Of a stretch of 64,000 nt of DNA, positions 43,702 through 51,923 are shown piece by piece. The DNA lies in assembly GCA_050953505.1 (NCBI GenBank), contig JBMNMU010000001.1:248001-312000 (forward strand). The letters run 5' to 3'. The notes beneath the pieces are model-generated. The model saw only the letters and a list, made by a program, of their open reading frames with translations, was not told the DNA's origin and did not search any database. Source of the stretch: JBMNMU01 sp050953505 (GTDB lineage Bacteria; Bacillota; Clostridia; Peptostreptococcales; Anaerovoracaceae). The number at the start of each line of letters is the position of its first letter. Positions within the stretch are counted from its first letter, which is position 1. Made by a program: the position numbers and the translations under genes.

Positions 43702-44127
43702 ATGGACAAAAACAATATTGCAACAATGAATACTACCGTATTAGCGTATCTAGGTGATTCCGTTTATGAACTTTTCGTCAGGAGACATGTGCTGGATTCG
43801 GGCCAGGTTAACGCAGATAAGCTACATAAATCTGCGGTTAAATATGTTCAGGCAGAAGCCCAAGCAACTGCGCTGAAAAAGATGCTTTCATCCCTAGACC
43901 CCAAGGAGCTTGGGCTGGTGAAAAGAGCTCGAAATAAAAAAACCACTTCCAGGCCTAAGAATGTAGACCCCATTCTCTATAAGTGGGCAACGGCTTTCGA
44001 GGCTCTGATAGGGTATTTGTATTTAATAGATAATAAAACACGACTTATGGAAGTCGTTAATGAAGCTATTGCAATTATCGAAGAAAGCAAAAGTGTGCAA
44101 CATGACAGAAAGAAAAACAAGGAATAA
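43702..44127 (+). CDS. mrnC: Mini-ribonuclease III (Mini-III)
   Basis: Mini-III is a dimeric RNase III-like enzyme without a dsRNA-binding domain that matures 23S rRNA in Bacillus. This 141-residue protein shows the family segments LAYLGDSVYELFVR, KTTSRPKNVDP and KWATAFEALIGYLYL, which contain the catalytic acidic residues. The gene sits downstream of cysS, its usual place, with two extra genes between. The ribosome binding site AAGGAG is 15 bases from ATG 43702, a long spacing, but no alternative start exists. Its end overlaps the next frame by 26 bases. Confidence 0.95.
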   Translation: MDKNNIATMNTTVLAYLGDSVYELFVRRHVLDSGQVNADKLHKSAVKYVQAEAQATALKKMLSSLDPKELGLVKRARNKKTTSRPKNVDPILYKWATAFEALIGYLYLIDNKTRLMEVVNEAIAIIEESKSVQHDRKKNKE

Positions 44128-44599
44128 GTTCCCGGGATTTTTCTGGGATTATTTTAAAACAAACAAAGCGATAGGTGCCCAGCAGGAAAAAGAGGGCAAA
44201 GAGGACGAGGCTTCGAAAAGTAGAGAAAAAGCTATGGCTATTTTACTTGTTGTGGCCATAATCGTTCTTATCGTAAAGTCTACATTTCTTGATGAAGTGA
44301 AGAATCTTACTGCGGAGGAACAGATATTCAAGAATTTTGTAGACTATTCCGTAGAAGAAGAATATAGTGGGTTTTTATTAGATAAGGGTATTGTTACATA
44401 CAGAGTATTTGATTTATATATGGCCAACCCAGACGAAAAAGCCATTCTTCGTTATGAAGATAAGGAAACTGGAAAAATGATAGAAATAACTCAAGAGGGT
44501 CGGTATAACGCTAGAGTTAGGGGATATTTGTTTTGGGTATTGCCTATAAAAAGTTTTTCAGTAACAGCCCAGATTGTTGAGGAGACAGTGAATGAGTAA
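44102..44599 (+). CDS. Uncharacterised single-pass membrane protein
   Basis: A protein of about 165 residues that I do not recognise. It has a basic and then highly charged N-terminal region, one transmembrane helix (about residues 44-61, AILLVVAIIVLIV) and a C-terminal domain of ~100 residues that is rich in aromatic and acidic residues. This predicts an N-in membrane anchor with an outer soluble domain. It overlaps mrnC by 26 bases and thyA by 8, so it looks like a real member of this compact operon. The start is uncertain: ATG 44102 lacks a strong ribosome binding site, and ATG 44060 lies deep in mrnC. Confidence 0.65.
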   Translation: MTERKTRNKFPGFFWDYFKTNKAIGAQQEKEGKEDEASKSREKAMAILLVVAIIVLIVKSTFLDEVKNLTAEEQIFKNFVDYSVEEEYSGFLLDKGIVTYRVFDLYMANPDEKAILRYEDKETGKMIEITQEGRYNARVRGYLFWVLPIKSFSVTAQIVEETVNE

Positions 44600-45422
44600 A
44601 GCAGACGTAATTTTTATAGATATGTGTAAGAATATTTTAGAAAATGGCTATTCTTCAGAAGGCCAGTCTATTAGGGCTAGATGGGAGGATGGAGCCCCAG
44701 CCCATACGAAGAAAATATTTGCAGTGGTTAACAGGTATAACCTTGCTGAAGAATTTCCGGCACTGACCTTAAGGCCGACCCCTGTCAAATCAGCGGTGGA
44801 CGAGCTACTTTGGATATGGCAGAAAAAGTCAAACAATGTGAAGGATTTAAATAGCCGTATTTGGGATCCATGGGCTGATGAAAAAGGAAGCATCGGAAAG
44901 GCTTATGGTTATCAGCTTGGCGTGAAGCATCAATACAGTGAAGGTGAATTTGACCAAGTGGATAGAGTTCTTTATGACTTGAAAAACAACCCTTACAGCA
45001 GAAGAATCATGACAAATATATACAATTTTGAAGACCTTCATGAGATGGCTCTATATCCTTGTGCTTACAGTGTGACTTTTAATGTAACAGAAAATAGGCT
45101 AAATGCCATATTAAATCAAAGGTCTCAAGATACCTTAGTTGCAAACAGCTGGAATGTGGTGCAATATTCCGTCCTTGTTCATATGCTTGCCCAAGTAAGC
45201 GGACTTGTGGCAGGAGAGCTTGTTCATGTTATTGCAGACGCCCATATTTATGATAGACATATACCTTTGGTGGAAGAGTTAATCAGTAGACCCCAATATC
45301 CGGCACCAAAGCTTAAGATAAATCCGGATATCAAGAATTTCTATGATTTTACTGTAGATGATATTATTGTTGAAGATTATCAGGCAGGGCCCCAAGTAAA
45401 AAATATTCCTGTTGCTATCTAG
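44592..45422 (+). CDS. thyA: Thymidylate synthase ThyA (Bacillus ThyA-like variant)
   Basis: ThyA methylates dUMP to dTMP with methylene-tetrahydrofolate. The catalytic Cys is present in the context YPCAYSVTFNV, where E. coli-type enzymes have PPCH; the same loss of the His occurs in the Bacillus subtilis ThyA group, whose overall pattern this follows. Other core features include the NQRSQD phosphate-site block, NVVQYSVL and DAHIYDRH. At 276 residues it is a normal length. It is coupled to the preceding gene by an 8-base overlap, and folA follows after 65 bases, fitting the need to regenerate tetrahydrofolate. Confidence 0.92.
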   Translation: MSKADVIFIDMCKNILENGYSSEGQSIRARWEDGAPAHTKKIFAVVNRYNLAEEFPALTLRPTPVKSAVDELLWIWQKKSNNVKDLNSRIWDPWADEKGSIGKAYGYQLGVKHQYSEGEFDQVDRVLYDLKNNPYSRRIMTNIYNFEDLHEMALYPCAYSVTFNVTENRLNAILNQRSQDTLVANSWNVVQYSVLVHMLAQVSGLVAGELVHVIADAHIYDRHIPLVEELISRPQYPAPKLKINPDIKNFYDFTVDDIIVEDYQAGPQVKNIPVAI

Positions 45423-45487
45423 AGGATGACAGAAATAGGATGAAATGAGAAAGCAAAGAAAAAGCAGTTAAAAATGAGGAAGGAAAA

Positions 45488-45976
45488 ATGAAAACAATTG
45501 TAGCTGTTGATAAAAACTGGGGTATTGGTAAGGACGGTGAGCTGTTAGTTCGCCTACCCGGTGACATGAAATACTTCAGAAAGACCACGACAGGAAAAGT
45601 GGTAGTAATGGGAAGAACAACCCTTGAATCCCTCCCTGGAGGGAAACCGCTCCCGGGTAGGGTCAATATTGTTCTTACTAGAAATCCGGATTACGAGAAA
45701 GAAGGCTGTATCATTTGTAGATCAAAAGAAGAGGCTTTTAAGGTTCTAGAAAACTATGATACAGAGGATGTTTTTGTCATTGGTGGAGAAGATATCTATA
45801 GGCAGTTCATACCCTATTGTGATATTCACCTTGTCACTCAAATCAATGCTGCCTTTGATGCGGATAAGTATTTTGAGAACCTGGACCTACGAGAGGAAAT
45901 GATCAAGGTAAAAGAAAGCGAACCTGTTATTGAAAATGGGATAGAATATAAATATACCGAGTATAGGAGAAAGTAA
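45488..45976 (+). CDS. folA: Dihydrofolate reductase
   Basis: FolA reduces dihydrofolate with NADPH, recycling the cofactor oxidised by ThyA. Its 162 residues show the opening VAVDKNWGIGKDGELLVRLPGD, the cofactor segment VVMGRTTLESLP and the FVIGGEDIYRQF block. The thyA-folA pairing is common. rlmB begins two bases after its stop codon. Confidence 0.96.
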   Translation: MKTIVAVDKNWGIGKDGELLVRLPGDMKYFRKTTTGKVVVMGRTTLESLPGGKPLPGRVNIVLTRNPDYEKEGCIICRSKEEAFKVLENYDTEDVFVIGGEDIYRQFIPYCDIHLVTQINAAFDADKYFENLDLREEMIKVKESEPVIENGIEYKYTEYRRK

Positions 45977-45977
45977 T

Positions 45978-46733
45978 TTGAAGGAAGGAAAGCCTACAGA
46001 AAATAAAAGCATAATAACGGGAAGAAACCCCGTCATGGAAGCCTTGAAAAGCGGAAGGGAAATAGACAAGCTTATCATCTCAAAAGACGCCGAAGGCTCT
46101 ATTAAAAAGATTGTCGGTATGGCTAAAGATAAAAGGATAACCATTCAATTCGTAGATAAAACTGTGTTGGATAGGTTATCAGATGGGGGGGTACATCAGG
46201 GAGTAGCAGCGAGCATATCCCCATATTCTTACTATGATGTTGAAGACATTTTGGCAGCTGCAGAAGCCAAAAATGAAGACCCTTTTATTATTATATTAGA
46301 TGGCATTGAGGATCCTCATAATTTGGGTGCTATCATTAGGACTGCCGAAGGGGCTGGTGCTCATGGTATTATTATTCCCAAGAGGCGTGCAGTGGGTGTA
46401 ACGGAAACCGTTGTAAAAGCTTCCGCCGGAGGAGTAGAATATGTACCTATAGCGAGAGTTTCAAATATTACACAAACGATAGAGAAACTAAAGAAATCTG
46501 GTATTTGGGTAGGTGCATGTCATATGGACGGAACCCCCTACGATGAAACAAACCTCAAAGGTAGCATTGCCTTAGTTATTGGTGGAGAAGGGGGAGGAAT
46601 AGGTAGATTAGTAAAAGAAACTTGTGACTTCTCGGTATCCATCCCCATGTCAGGTAAAATTAACTCCCTCAATGCGTCAAATGCGGCAGCTGTGCTAATG
46701 TATGAAGTAAAAAGACAAAGAAAAGGAACGTGA
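45978..46733 (+). CDS. rlmB: 23S rRNA (guanosine-2'-O-)-methyltransferase RlmB
   Basis: A SpoU/TrmH-family methyltransferase of 251 residues. The N-terminal substrate-binding domain contains ITGRNPVMEAL, and the catalytic SPOUT knot shows LDGIEDPHNLGAIIRTAEGAG, VIGGEGGGIGR and SIPMSGKINSLNAS. RlmB methylates G2251 in E. coli 23S rRNA. It starts at TTG 45978, supported by AGGAGA seven bases upstream. mrnC and rlmB, both rRNA maturation genes, sit near each other as in Bacillus. Confidence 0.93.
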   Translation: MKEGKPTENKSIITGRNPVMEALKSGREIDKLIISKDAEGSIKKIVGMAKDKRITIQFVDKTVLDRLSDGGVHQGVAASISPYSYYDVEDILAAAEAKNEDPFIIILDGIEDPHNLGAIIRTAEGAGAHGIIIPKRRAVGVTETVVKASAGGVEYVPIARVSNITQTIEKLKKSGIWVGACHMDGTPYDETNLKGSIALVIGGEGGGIGRLVKETCDFSVSIPMSGKINSLNASNAAAVLMYEVKRQRKGT

Positions 46734-46742
46734 TGAAACACG

Positions 46743-47354
46743 ATGAAAGATAAATATGGCAATTACTCCGATGAGGAGCTGGTTGCTGCAGCTCAAACCG
46801 GAGATGAAGATGCAGGAGAATTTCTTATCAGAAGGTATAAGGATGTAGTAAGAAAAAAAGCACATCTTTATTTCATGGCGGGAGCAGATAATGAAGACGT
46901 GGTGCAAGAGGGCATGATTGGTATTTTCAAAGCGATTAAGGGCTATGATCATACCAAGGAAGCAACCTTTCGCACCTTTGCAGAAATCTGTATTAATCGT
47001 CAGATTATAACTGCAATCAAGATGGCGGGGAGGCTAAAGCACTCTCCCCTTAACACATCCGTCTCATTGAATAGACCCATATCCGATACGGATCCCATTA
47101 AAACTCTAGAAGAAACTTTATCCTCAACCAGGACCACGGATCCGGAAGAATTATTTTTAATGAAGGAGAACATGGACTATATAGAGGGAAAGGGTAATGA
47201 TATTTTTAGCGACTTCGAGCTTAAGGTTTGGAATGAATACCTGCAAGGGAAAACTTACCTAGAGATTGCCAAAATGATGGACAAAACACCCAAGGCGATT
47301 GATAATGCTATACAGCGAACCAAGCGAAAGCTGGAGCTATATATTAGAAGGTGA
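46743..47354 (+). CDS. sigH: RNA polymerase sporulation sigma factor SigH
   Basis: Sigma-H directs early sporulation and stationary-phase genes. This sigma-70-family protein of 203 residues has the opening YSDEELVAAAQTGDEDAGEF, region 2 (EDVVQEGMIGIFKAIKGYD with the -10 recognition block RTFAEICINRQII) and region 4 with a helix-turn-helix (TYLEIAKMMDKTPKAIDNAI). It occupies the canonical slot between rlmB and rpmG/secE. With spoIIE it supports an endospore-forming organism. The ribosome binding site is distant and weak. Confidence 0.95.
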   Translation: MKDKYGNYSDEELVAAAQTGDEDAGEFLIRRYKDVVRKKAHLYFMAGADNEDVVQEGMIGIFKAIKGYDHTKEATFRTFAEICINRQIITAIKMAGRLKHSPLNTSVSLNRPISDTDPIKTLEETLSSTRTTDPEELFLMKENMDYIEGKGNDIFSDFELKVWNEYLQGKTYLEIAKMMDKTPKAIDNAIQRTKRKLELYIRR

Positions 47355-47387
47355 AGATAAGGACTAAAATAAAGGATTAAAATACTA

Positions 47388-47417
47388 TTGACATTGTCCT
47401 TTTAGTTATAGTAAAAT
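47388..47417 (+). promoter_or_regulatory. Promoter of the tRNA-Thr and tuf unit
   Basis: TTGACA (47388-47393), an 18-base spacer and TAAAAT (47412-47417) place the transcript start close to the tRNA 5' end at 47436. Confidence 0.7.
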
Positions 47418-47435
47418 ATCCAATAGTGTCATTCT

Positions 47436-47511
<76 letters not shown>

Positions 47512-47618
47512 TAAATTTATTAGAGTATTCTTCGTGTAAGGCCCCCACAAGGAGCAACAAATAAGAATATTCTCAGGTCACAAATTATAAAAATAAATAT
47601 GAAAAAGGAGAAAAGAAG

Positions 47619-48812
47619 ATGGCTAAAGCTAAATTCGATAGAAATAAGCCCCATGTAAACATCGGGACAATCGGTCACGTAGACCATGGAAAGACAACAT
47701 TGACAGCAGCAATCACAAGAACATTGAGCCAGAGATACGGACTTGGTGACAAAGTAGATTTTGACATGATTGACAAGGCGCCAGAAGAAAAAGAAAGAGG
47801 AATCACCATTGCCACATCTCACGTAGAGTATGAAACACCAAACAGACACTATGCTCACGTAGACTGCCCAGGTCACGCCGACTATGTAAAGAACATGATC
47901 ACAGGAGCAGCTCAGATGGACGGAGCGATTCTAGTAGTAGCAGCAACAGACGGTCCTATGCCTCAGACAAGAGAGCACATTCTGCTTTCAAGACAGGTAG
48001 GGGTACCATATATCATCGTATTCCTAAACAAATGTGACCTAGTAGATGACGAAGAACTTCTAGACCTAGTTGAAATGGAAGTAAGAGAGCTTCTAGACAT
48101 GTATGAATTCCCTGGAGACGATACACCGATCATCAGAGGATCAGCTCTTGAAGCCCTAAACAATCCAGAAGGTCCATGGGGAGACAAGATTGTAGAGCTA
48201 TTTGAAGCAGTAGACACATTTATTCCAGAACCTACAAGAGCAACAGAAAGACCATTCCTAATGCCTGTAGAGGACGTATTCTCCATCACAGGAAGAGGAA
48301 CAGTAGCAACAGGAAGAGTAGAGAGAGGAACCCTTAAGGTATCCGACGAAGTTGAAATCGTAGGTCTAGCAGACGAAGCAAGAAAAGTTGTTGTAACAGG
48401 AATAGAAATGTTCAGAAAGCTTCTTGATTATGCAGAAGCTGGTGACAACATCGGAGCACTTCTAAGAGGAGTACAAAGAACAGAAATCGAAAGAGGTCAG
48501 GTACTTGCAAAGCCAGGTAGCATCAAGCCTCACACAAAGTTCTCATCTGAGGTTTACGTACTGAAGAAGGAAGAAGGCGGAAGACATACACCATTCTTCA
48601 ACGGTTATAGACCACAGTTCTACTTCAGAACAACAGACGTAACAGGAAACATTCAGCTACCTGAAGGCGTAGAAATGTGTATGCCTGGAGATAACATCCA
48701 GATGGAAATTGAGCTAATCAGCCCAATCGCTATCGAAGAAGGACTAAGATTTGCTATCAGAGAAGGCGGAAGAACAGTAGGATCCGGCGTAGTAGCAAAG
48801 ATTACAGAATAA
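47619..48812 (+). CDS. tuf: Elongation factor Tu (first copy)
   Basis: EF-Tu delivers aminoacyl-tRNA to the ribosome. The 397-residue protein has G1 GHVDHGKTT, switch I RGITI, G3 DCPGHADY, G4 NKCD, and complete domains 2 and 3. Codon choice is strongly biased, with few synonymous codons used, as expected for a very highly expressed gene. AAGGAG lies before ATG 47619. The first bases and ribosome binding site recur almost exactly at 63966-64000, where a second copy begins. A terminator follows at 48867. Confidence 0.98.
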   Translation: MAKAKFDRNKPHVNIGTIGHVDHGKTTLTAAITRTLSQRYGLGDKVDFDMIDKAPEEKERGITIATSHVEYETPNRHYAHVDCPGHADYVKNMITGAAQMDGAILVVAATDGPMPQTREHILLSRQVGVPYIIVFLNKCDLVDDEELLDLVEMEVRELLDMYEFPGDDTPIIRGSALEALNNPEGPWGDKIVELFEAVDTFIPEPTRATERPFLMPVEDVFSITGRGTVATGRVERGTLKVSDEVEIVGLADEARKVVVTGIEMFRKLLDYAEAGDNIGALLRGVQRTEIERGQVLAKPGSIKPHTKFSSEVYVLKKEEGGRHTPFFNGYRPQFYFRTTDVTGNIQLPEGVEMCMPGDNIQMEIELISPIAIEEGLRFAIREGGRTVGSGVVAKITE

Positions 48813-48866
48813 TTCCGTAGCATAGCATCCGGCACAGCCGTATGATGCAGGACGAGATAAAATGAG

Positions 48867-48895
48867 AAGGGACTCGTAGAAATGCGAGTCCTTTT
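48867..48895 (+). terminator. Terminator after tuf
   Basis: GGACTCG / CGAGTCC (48870-48876 with 48885-48891) with flanking A and T residues ends in TTTT. It lies in the 311-base tuf-rpmG gap, which otherwise holds only the promoter listed next. Confidence 0.8.
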
Positions 48896-48996
48896 CAGAT
48901 AAATGAGAACACGTGGAGAACACGATGAGCTTCACCGCATGATCGTAAGAAACTACTGAGGAACTAACGGTATTGTGGTGAAAGGACAAAAATAAG

Positions 48997-49025
48997 TTGA
49001 CATAACCAAAAATGTATGATAATTT
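48997..49025 (+). promoter_or_regulatory. Promoter of rpmG-secE-nusG
   Basis: TTGACA (48997-49002), a 17-base spacer and TAATTT (49020-49025) lie about 100 bases upstream of rpmG. Confidence 0.6.
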
Positions 49026-49123
49026 AGTTAAGCGACTTTAGGTGACGTATACGAAACATTAGTATATTTCATTTAGTTTGATAGAAGATTAAATGAAATC
49101 TGAAGATAAAACGGAGGTCAATC

Positions 49124-49273
49124 ATGAGGGTGAGAGTAACATTGGCTTGCACTGAATGCAAGCAGAGAAATTACAATACGATGAAGAACAAGAAAAATGA
49201 TCCTGATCGTATAGAATTCTCAAAATACTGCAAATTCTGCAAGAAATCAACTGTCCATAAAGAAACCAAATAG
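49124..49273 (+). CDS. rpmG: 50S ribosomal protein L33
   Basis: A 49-codon gene starting ATG 49124 behind ACGGAGGT. Translation gives MRVRVTLACTEC near the start and YCKFCKK near the end, so both CxxC pairs of the zinc-ribbon form of L33 are present. Length and position directly before secE are exactly as in other Firmicutes. It is 14 bases from secE and surely cotranscribed. Confidence 0.95.
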   Translation: MRVRVTLACTECKQRNYNTMKNKKNDPDRIEFSKYCKFCKKSTVHKETK

Positions 49274-49287
49274 AGGATGTGATTTAG

Positions 49288-49533
49288 ATGGCAAAGGAAA
49301 AACCGAAAAAAACTGTCCCAGTGCCAAACAAGAAACCAAGAGGATCTCTTAAAGAATATTTTAAGGGTGTAAAGGTTGAAATGAAAAAGGTCGTATGGCC
49401 AACAAAAAAAGAACTTATATCTTATACTGGAGTCGTTATACTTACTTGTGTTGTTTTAGGCGCGGCAATTTGGGCTGTAGATTCAGCATTCCTTGCTGCT
49501 CTTAAGGCTGTCTTAAACTTTAACTATATCTAG
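49288..49533 (+). CDS. secE: Preprotein translocase subunit SecE
   Basis: SecE clamps the SecY channel. This 81-residue protein has the single-helix form of Gram-positives: a basic N-terminus, the amphipathic segment YFKGVKVEMKKVVWPTKKEL and one transmembrane helix (about 50-70). It lies between rpmG and nusG, its conserved place. Confidence 0.95.
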   Translation: MAKEKPKKTVPVPNKKPRGSLKEYFKGVKVEMKKVVWPTKKELISYTGVVILTCVVLGAAIWAVDSAFLAALKAVLNFNYI

Positions 49534-49594
49534 CAGATACATTGGATAAGTGTCTTTAAATGTTAAATCAAAAGAATGTTAAAAGGAAAGAATA

Positions 49595-50326
49595 ATGGCC
49601 AAAGTAAAAAATATAGACCAGTACGAAGAGTTGGACCAATGGGAAGAACTTAATGATTCTGACGAGTATGAAGAAGATTTAGACTTAGAAGAACTGGAAG
49701 ATGAACTCGCCGATGATGAAAATCTTGATAATACAGACATCTCTTTCGAGGATGAGCTGGTGAACCAAGAGGAAGATTTGGCGGAGGACGTCGCTGAAAC
49801 TAGCGAAGGCTCCAGTAAGGCTGAATGGTATGTAGTTCATACCTACTCGGGACATGAAAATAAAGTAAAAGTTAATATTGAAAAAATAGTTGAGAACCGT
49901 GGAATGCAAGATTTAGTTCTCGATATTGTAGTGCCAACAGAAGACCATGTAGAAATTAAAAACGGTCAACGAAAAGTGAAAACCAGGAAGATGTTCCCTG
50001 GATATGTCCTTGTTAAAATGATTGTTACCAATGAATCCTGGTATTTAGTTCGTAACACTCAGGGTGTAACGGGTTTTGTAGGGCATGGATCAGAACCAAT
50101 CCCTTTGACAAAAGAAGAAGTCAGGAGAATGGGTATCGAGAAGGTATATATTCAGATGGATATCGAACCGGGAGATAGCGTTAAAGTTATTAATGGACCT
50201 TTCGAGAGCTTCATGGGTGTTGTTGAAGAAGTGAATATGGACAAACAAACCTTAAAAGTAATGATATCCATGTTTGGTAGAGATACTCCTGTCGAATTAG
50301 AGTTCGATCAGGTTGACAAAATATAG
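49595..50326 (+). CDS. nusG: Transcription factor NusG with acidic N-terminal extension
   Basis: NusG binds RNA polymerase across the clamp and modulates pausing and termination. The NGN domain begins only at residue 76 (AEWYVVHTYSGHE), and the C-terminal KOW domain shows GPFESFMGVVEEV. Usual NusG proteins begin within a few residues of the WYVVHTYSG motif. The 75 residues before it contain about 33 Asp or Glu and no stop, and no internal start with a ribosome binding site is seen, so the extension is probably translated. ATG 49595 has AAAGGAAAG just upstream. It precedes rplK as usual. Confidence 0.93.
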   Translation: MAKVKNIDQYEELDQWEELNDSDEYEEDLDLEELEDELADDENLDNTDISFEDELVNQEEDLAEDVAETSEGSSKAEWYVVHTYSGHENKVKVNIEKIVENRGMQDLVLDIVVPTEDHVEIKNGQRKVKTRKMFPGYVLVKMIVTNESWYLVRNTQGVTGFVGHGSEPIPLTKEEVRRMGIEKVYIQMDIEPGDSVKVINGPFESFMGVVEEVNMDKQTLKVMISMFGRDTPVELEFDQVDKI

Positions 50327-50466
50327 GACAACTTCTAACCTTCTGTAATAAAGGAGGGGCAGAAATTGACCCGCTGAAATTGTGCATTTTGTTGCAAAAA
50401 TTGTAGAATTTTGGCGTCAGAGATGAAACAAAATAACTGCTCAGGCAGAGAAAGGAGATTTACAAT

Positions 50467-50892
50467 ATGGCAAAGAAGGTAGATGGACTAATCAAGCTTC
50501 AGATCCCTGCAGGCAATGCAACTCCTGCGCCACCGGTTGGACCTGCGCTAGGTCAAAAGGGTGTTAACATCATGGACTTTTGCAAACAGTTTAATGCTAA
50601 GACAGCAGACCAGCAAGGTATGATTATACCTGTAGTAATTACTGTATATGCAGATAGATCCTTTACATTTATTACAAAAACACCACCGGCTGCAGTGCTT
50701 TTAAAGAAAGCTGCAAATCTTCAAAAAGCATCTGGCGAACCTAACAACAAGAAAGTTGCAACATTGTCCTTAGATCAGGCAAGAGAAATCGCAAAGTTAA
50801 AAATGCAAGACTTAAATGCTGCTGACATTGACAGTGCGACAGAAATGATTAAAGGTACAGCCAGAAGCATGGGAATCGTAATTAAAGACTAA
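50467..50892 (+). CDS. rplK: 50S ribosomal protein L11
   Basis: L11 forms the GTPase-associated stalk base and binds thiostrepton. The 141 residues show the N-terminal LQIPAGNATPAPPVGPALGQ and C-terminal RNA-binding AKLKMQDLNA and GTARSMGI blocks. AAAGGAGA precedes ATG 50467. It heads the rplK-rplA pair after a 140-base gap in which no convincing promoter was found. Confidence 0.97.
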   Translation: MAKKVDGLIKLQIPAGNATPAPPVGPALGQKGVNIMDFCKQFNAKTADQQGMIIPVVITVYADRSFTFITKTPPAAVLLKKAANLQKASGEPNNKKVATLSLDQAREIAKLKMQDLNAADIDSATEMIKGTARSMGIVIKD

Positions 50893-50936
50893 TAAGTGGG
50901 AGGCAGATGCCGTTAGCACCACAAGGAGGTAAAGAA

Positions 50937-51644
50937 ATGCCTAAAAGAGGTAAAAACTACAAAGAGTCAGCAAAATTAGTTGACCGAGATACACTGTATG
51001 ATGTAAATGACGCATTAGATTTAGTTGGTAAGACCGCAAAAGCTAAGTTCGACGAGACAGTAGAAGTTCATGTTAGACTTGGTGTAGACGGAAGACATGC
51101 GGACCAGCAAGTTAGAGGAGCTATCGTACTTCCTCACGGAACTGGAAAAACTAAGAAAGTCCTAGTTTTTGCAAAAGGACCAAAAGCTTCCGAAGCAGAA
51201 GCAGCGGGAGCAGATTATGTAGGCGCTGAAGAAATGGCTGCCAAAATTCAAAACGAAAATTGGTTTGACTTTGATGTTGTGGTAGCAACACCAGACATGA
51301 TGGGTGTTGTTGGTAGACTAGGAAAAGTTTTAGGTCCAAAAGGACTTATGCCAAACCCAAAATCAGGTACTGTTACCATGGATGTTCAAAAAGCTCTTGA
51401 AGAAATCAAAGCAGGTAAGGTTGAATATCGTCTTGATAAGACGAATATCATTCATACCCCAATTGGCAAGGTTTCATTTGGAACCGAAAAGCTTGTAGAT
51501 AATTTCACAGCTTTGTTAGAGGCAATTATCAAAGCAAAGCCTGCTGCAGCAAAGGGCCAATACCTGAAGAGCATAACAGTTGCATCCACAATGGGGCCTG
51601 GTATAAAAATCAACCCTGCCAACCCAACTAAGAAAAACGACTAA
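50937..51644 (+). CDS. rplA: 50S ribosomal protein L1
   Basis: L1 binds 23S rRNA at the E-site stalk and in many bacteria represses its own operon. Its 235 residues include the family signature region GLMPNPKSGTVT and the close TMGPGIKI. ATG 50937 gives the conserved start MPKRGKNY and has AAGGAGG eight bases upstream. The earlier in-frame ATG at 50907 also has a GGGAGG nearby but would add ten unconserved residues. Confidence 0.96.
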   Translation: MPKRGKNYKESAKLVDRDTLYDVNDALDLVGKTAKAKFDETVEVHVRLGVDGRHADQQVRGAIVLPHGTGKTKKVLVFAKGPKASEAEAAGADYVGAEEMAAKIQNENWFDFDVVVATPDMMGVVGRLGKVLGPKGLMPNPKSGTVTMDVQKALEEIKAGKVEYRLDKTNIIHTPIGKVSFGTEKLVDNFTALLEAIIKAKPAAAKGQYLKSITVASTMGPGIKINPANPTKKND

Positions 51645-51666
51645 TCTACAACAAAATGGAATATTA

Positions 51667-51770
51667 AACCGTAGACAGCAGGTGCATCCGCTTAATTTCC
51701 TGCCGAGGTATCTCATAAATATGATAAATATTATGTGGCCTTTTCTGTCTATGGTGGAAAAGGCCTTTTA
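51667..51770 (+). promoter_or_regulatory. Ribosomal protein L10 leader (attenuator)
   Basis: This is the L10-leader RNA that binds L10(L12)n and controls rplJL. The outer stem CCGTAGACAG / CTGTCTATGG (51669-51678 with 51745-51754) and the internal AGCAGGTGC and CCTGCCGAGG elements match the known structure. A competing terminator, GGCCTTTT / AAAAGGCC (51737-51744 with 51758-51765) followed by TTTT, traps the 3' arm of the outer stem in its loop. That gives the expected choice between read-through and termination ahead of rplJ. Confidence 0.9.
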
Positions 51771-51923
51771 GTATACTGTTTAAATCAATAGGTTTGTAAA
51801 CAGAATATGGTAACTATTACAAAAGGGCTGCCACCAGTTGTTGACAAACAAATCGGCGAGGGTAGAGCCAAAATCAAAAAGCGTATTACTTCAAAAAAAG
51901 TAATACCGGAGAGGAGAACAATA

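Noticed and set aside
50351..50376. Small leader peptide after AAAGGAGGGG between nusG and rplK
   Set aside because: The best start gives only three codons before a stop; probably a fortuitous ribosome-binding-like sequence.
51807..51923. Longer L10 protein starting at 51807
   Set aside because: The extension is not conserved and has no ribosome binding site; ATG 51924 has one and gives the family length.
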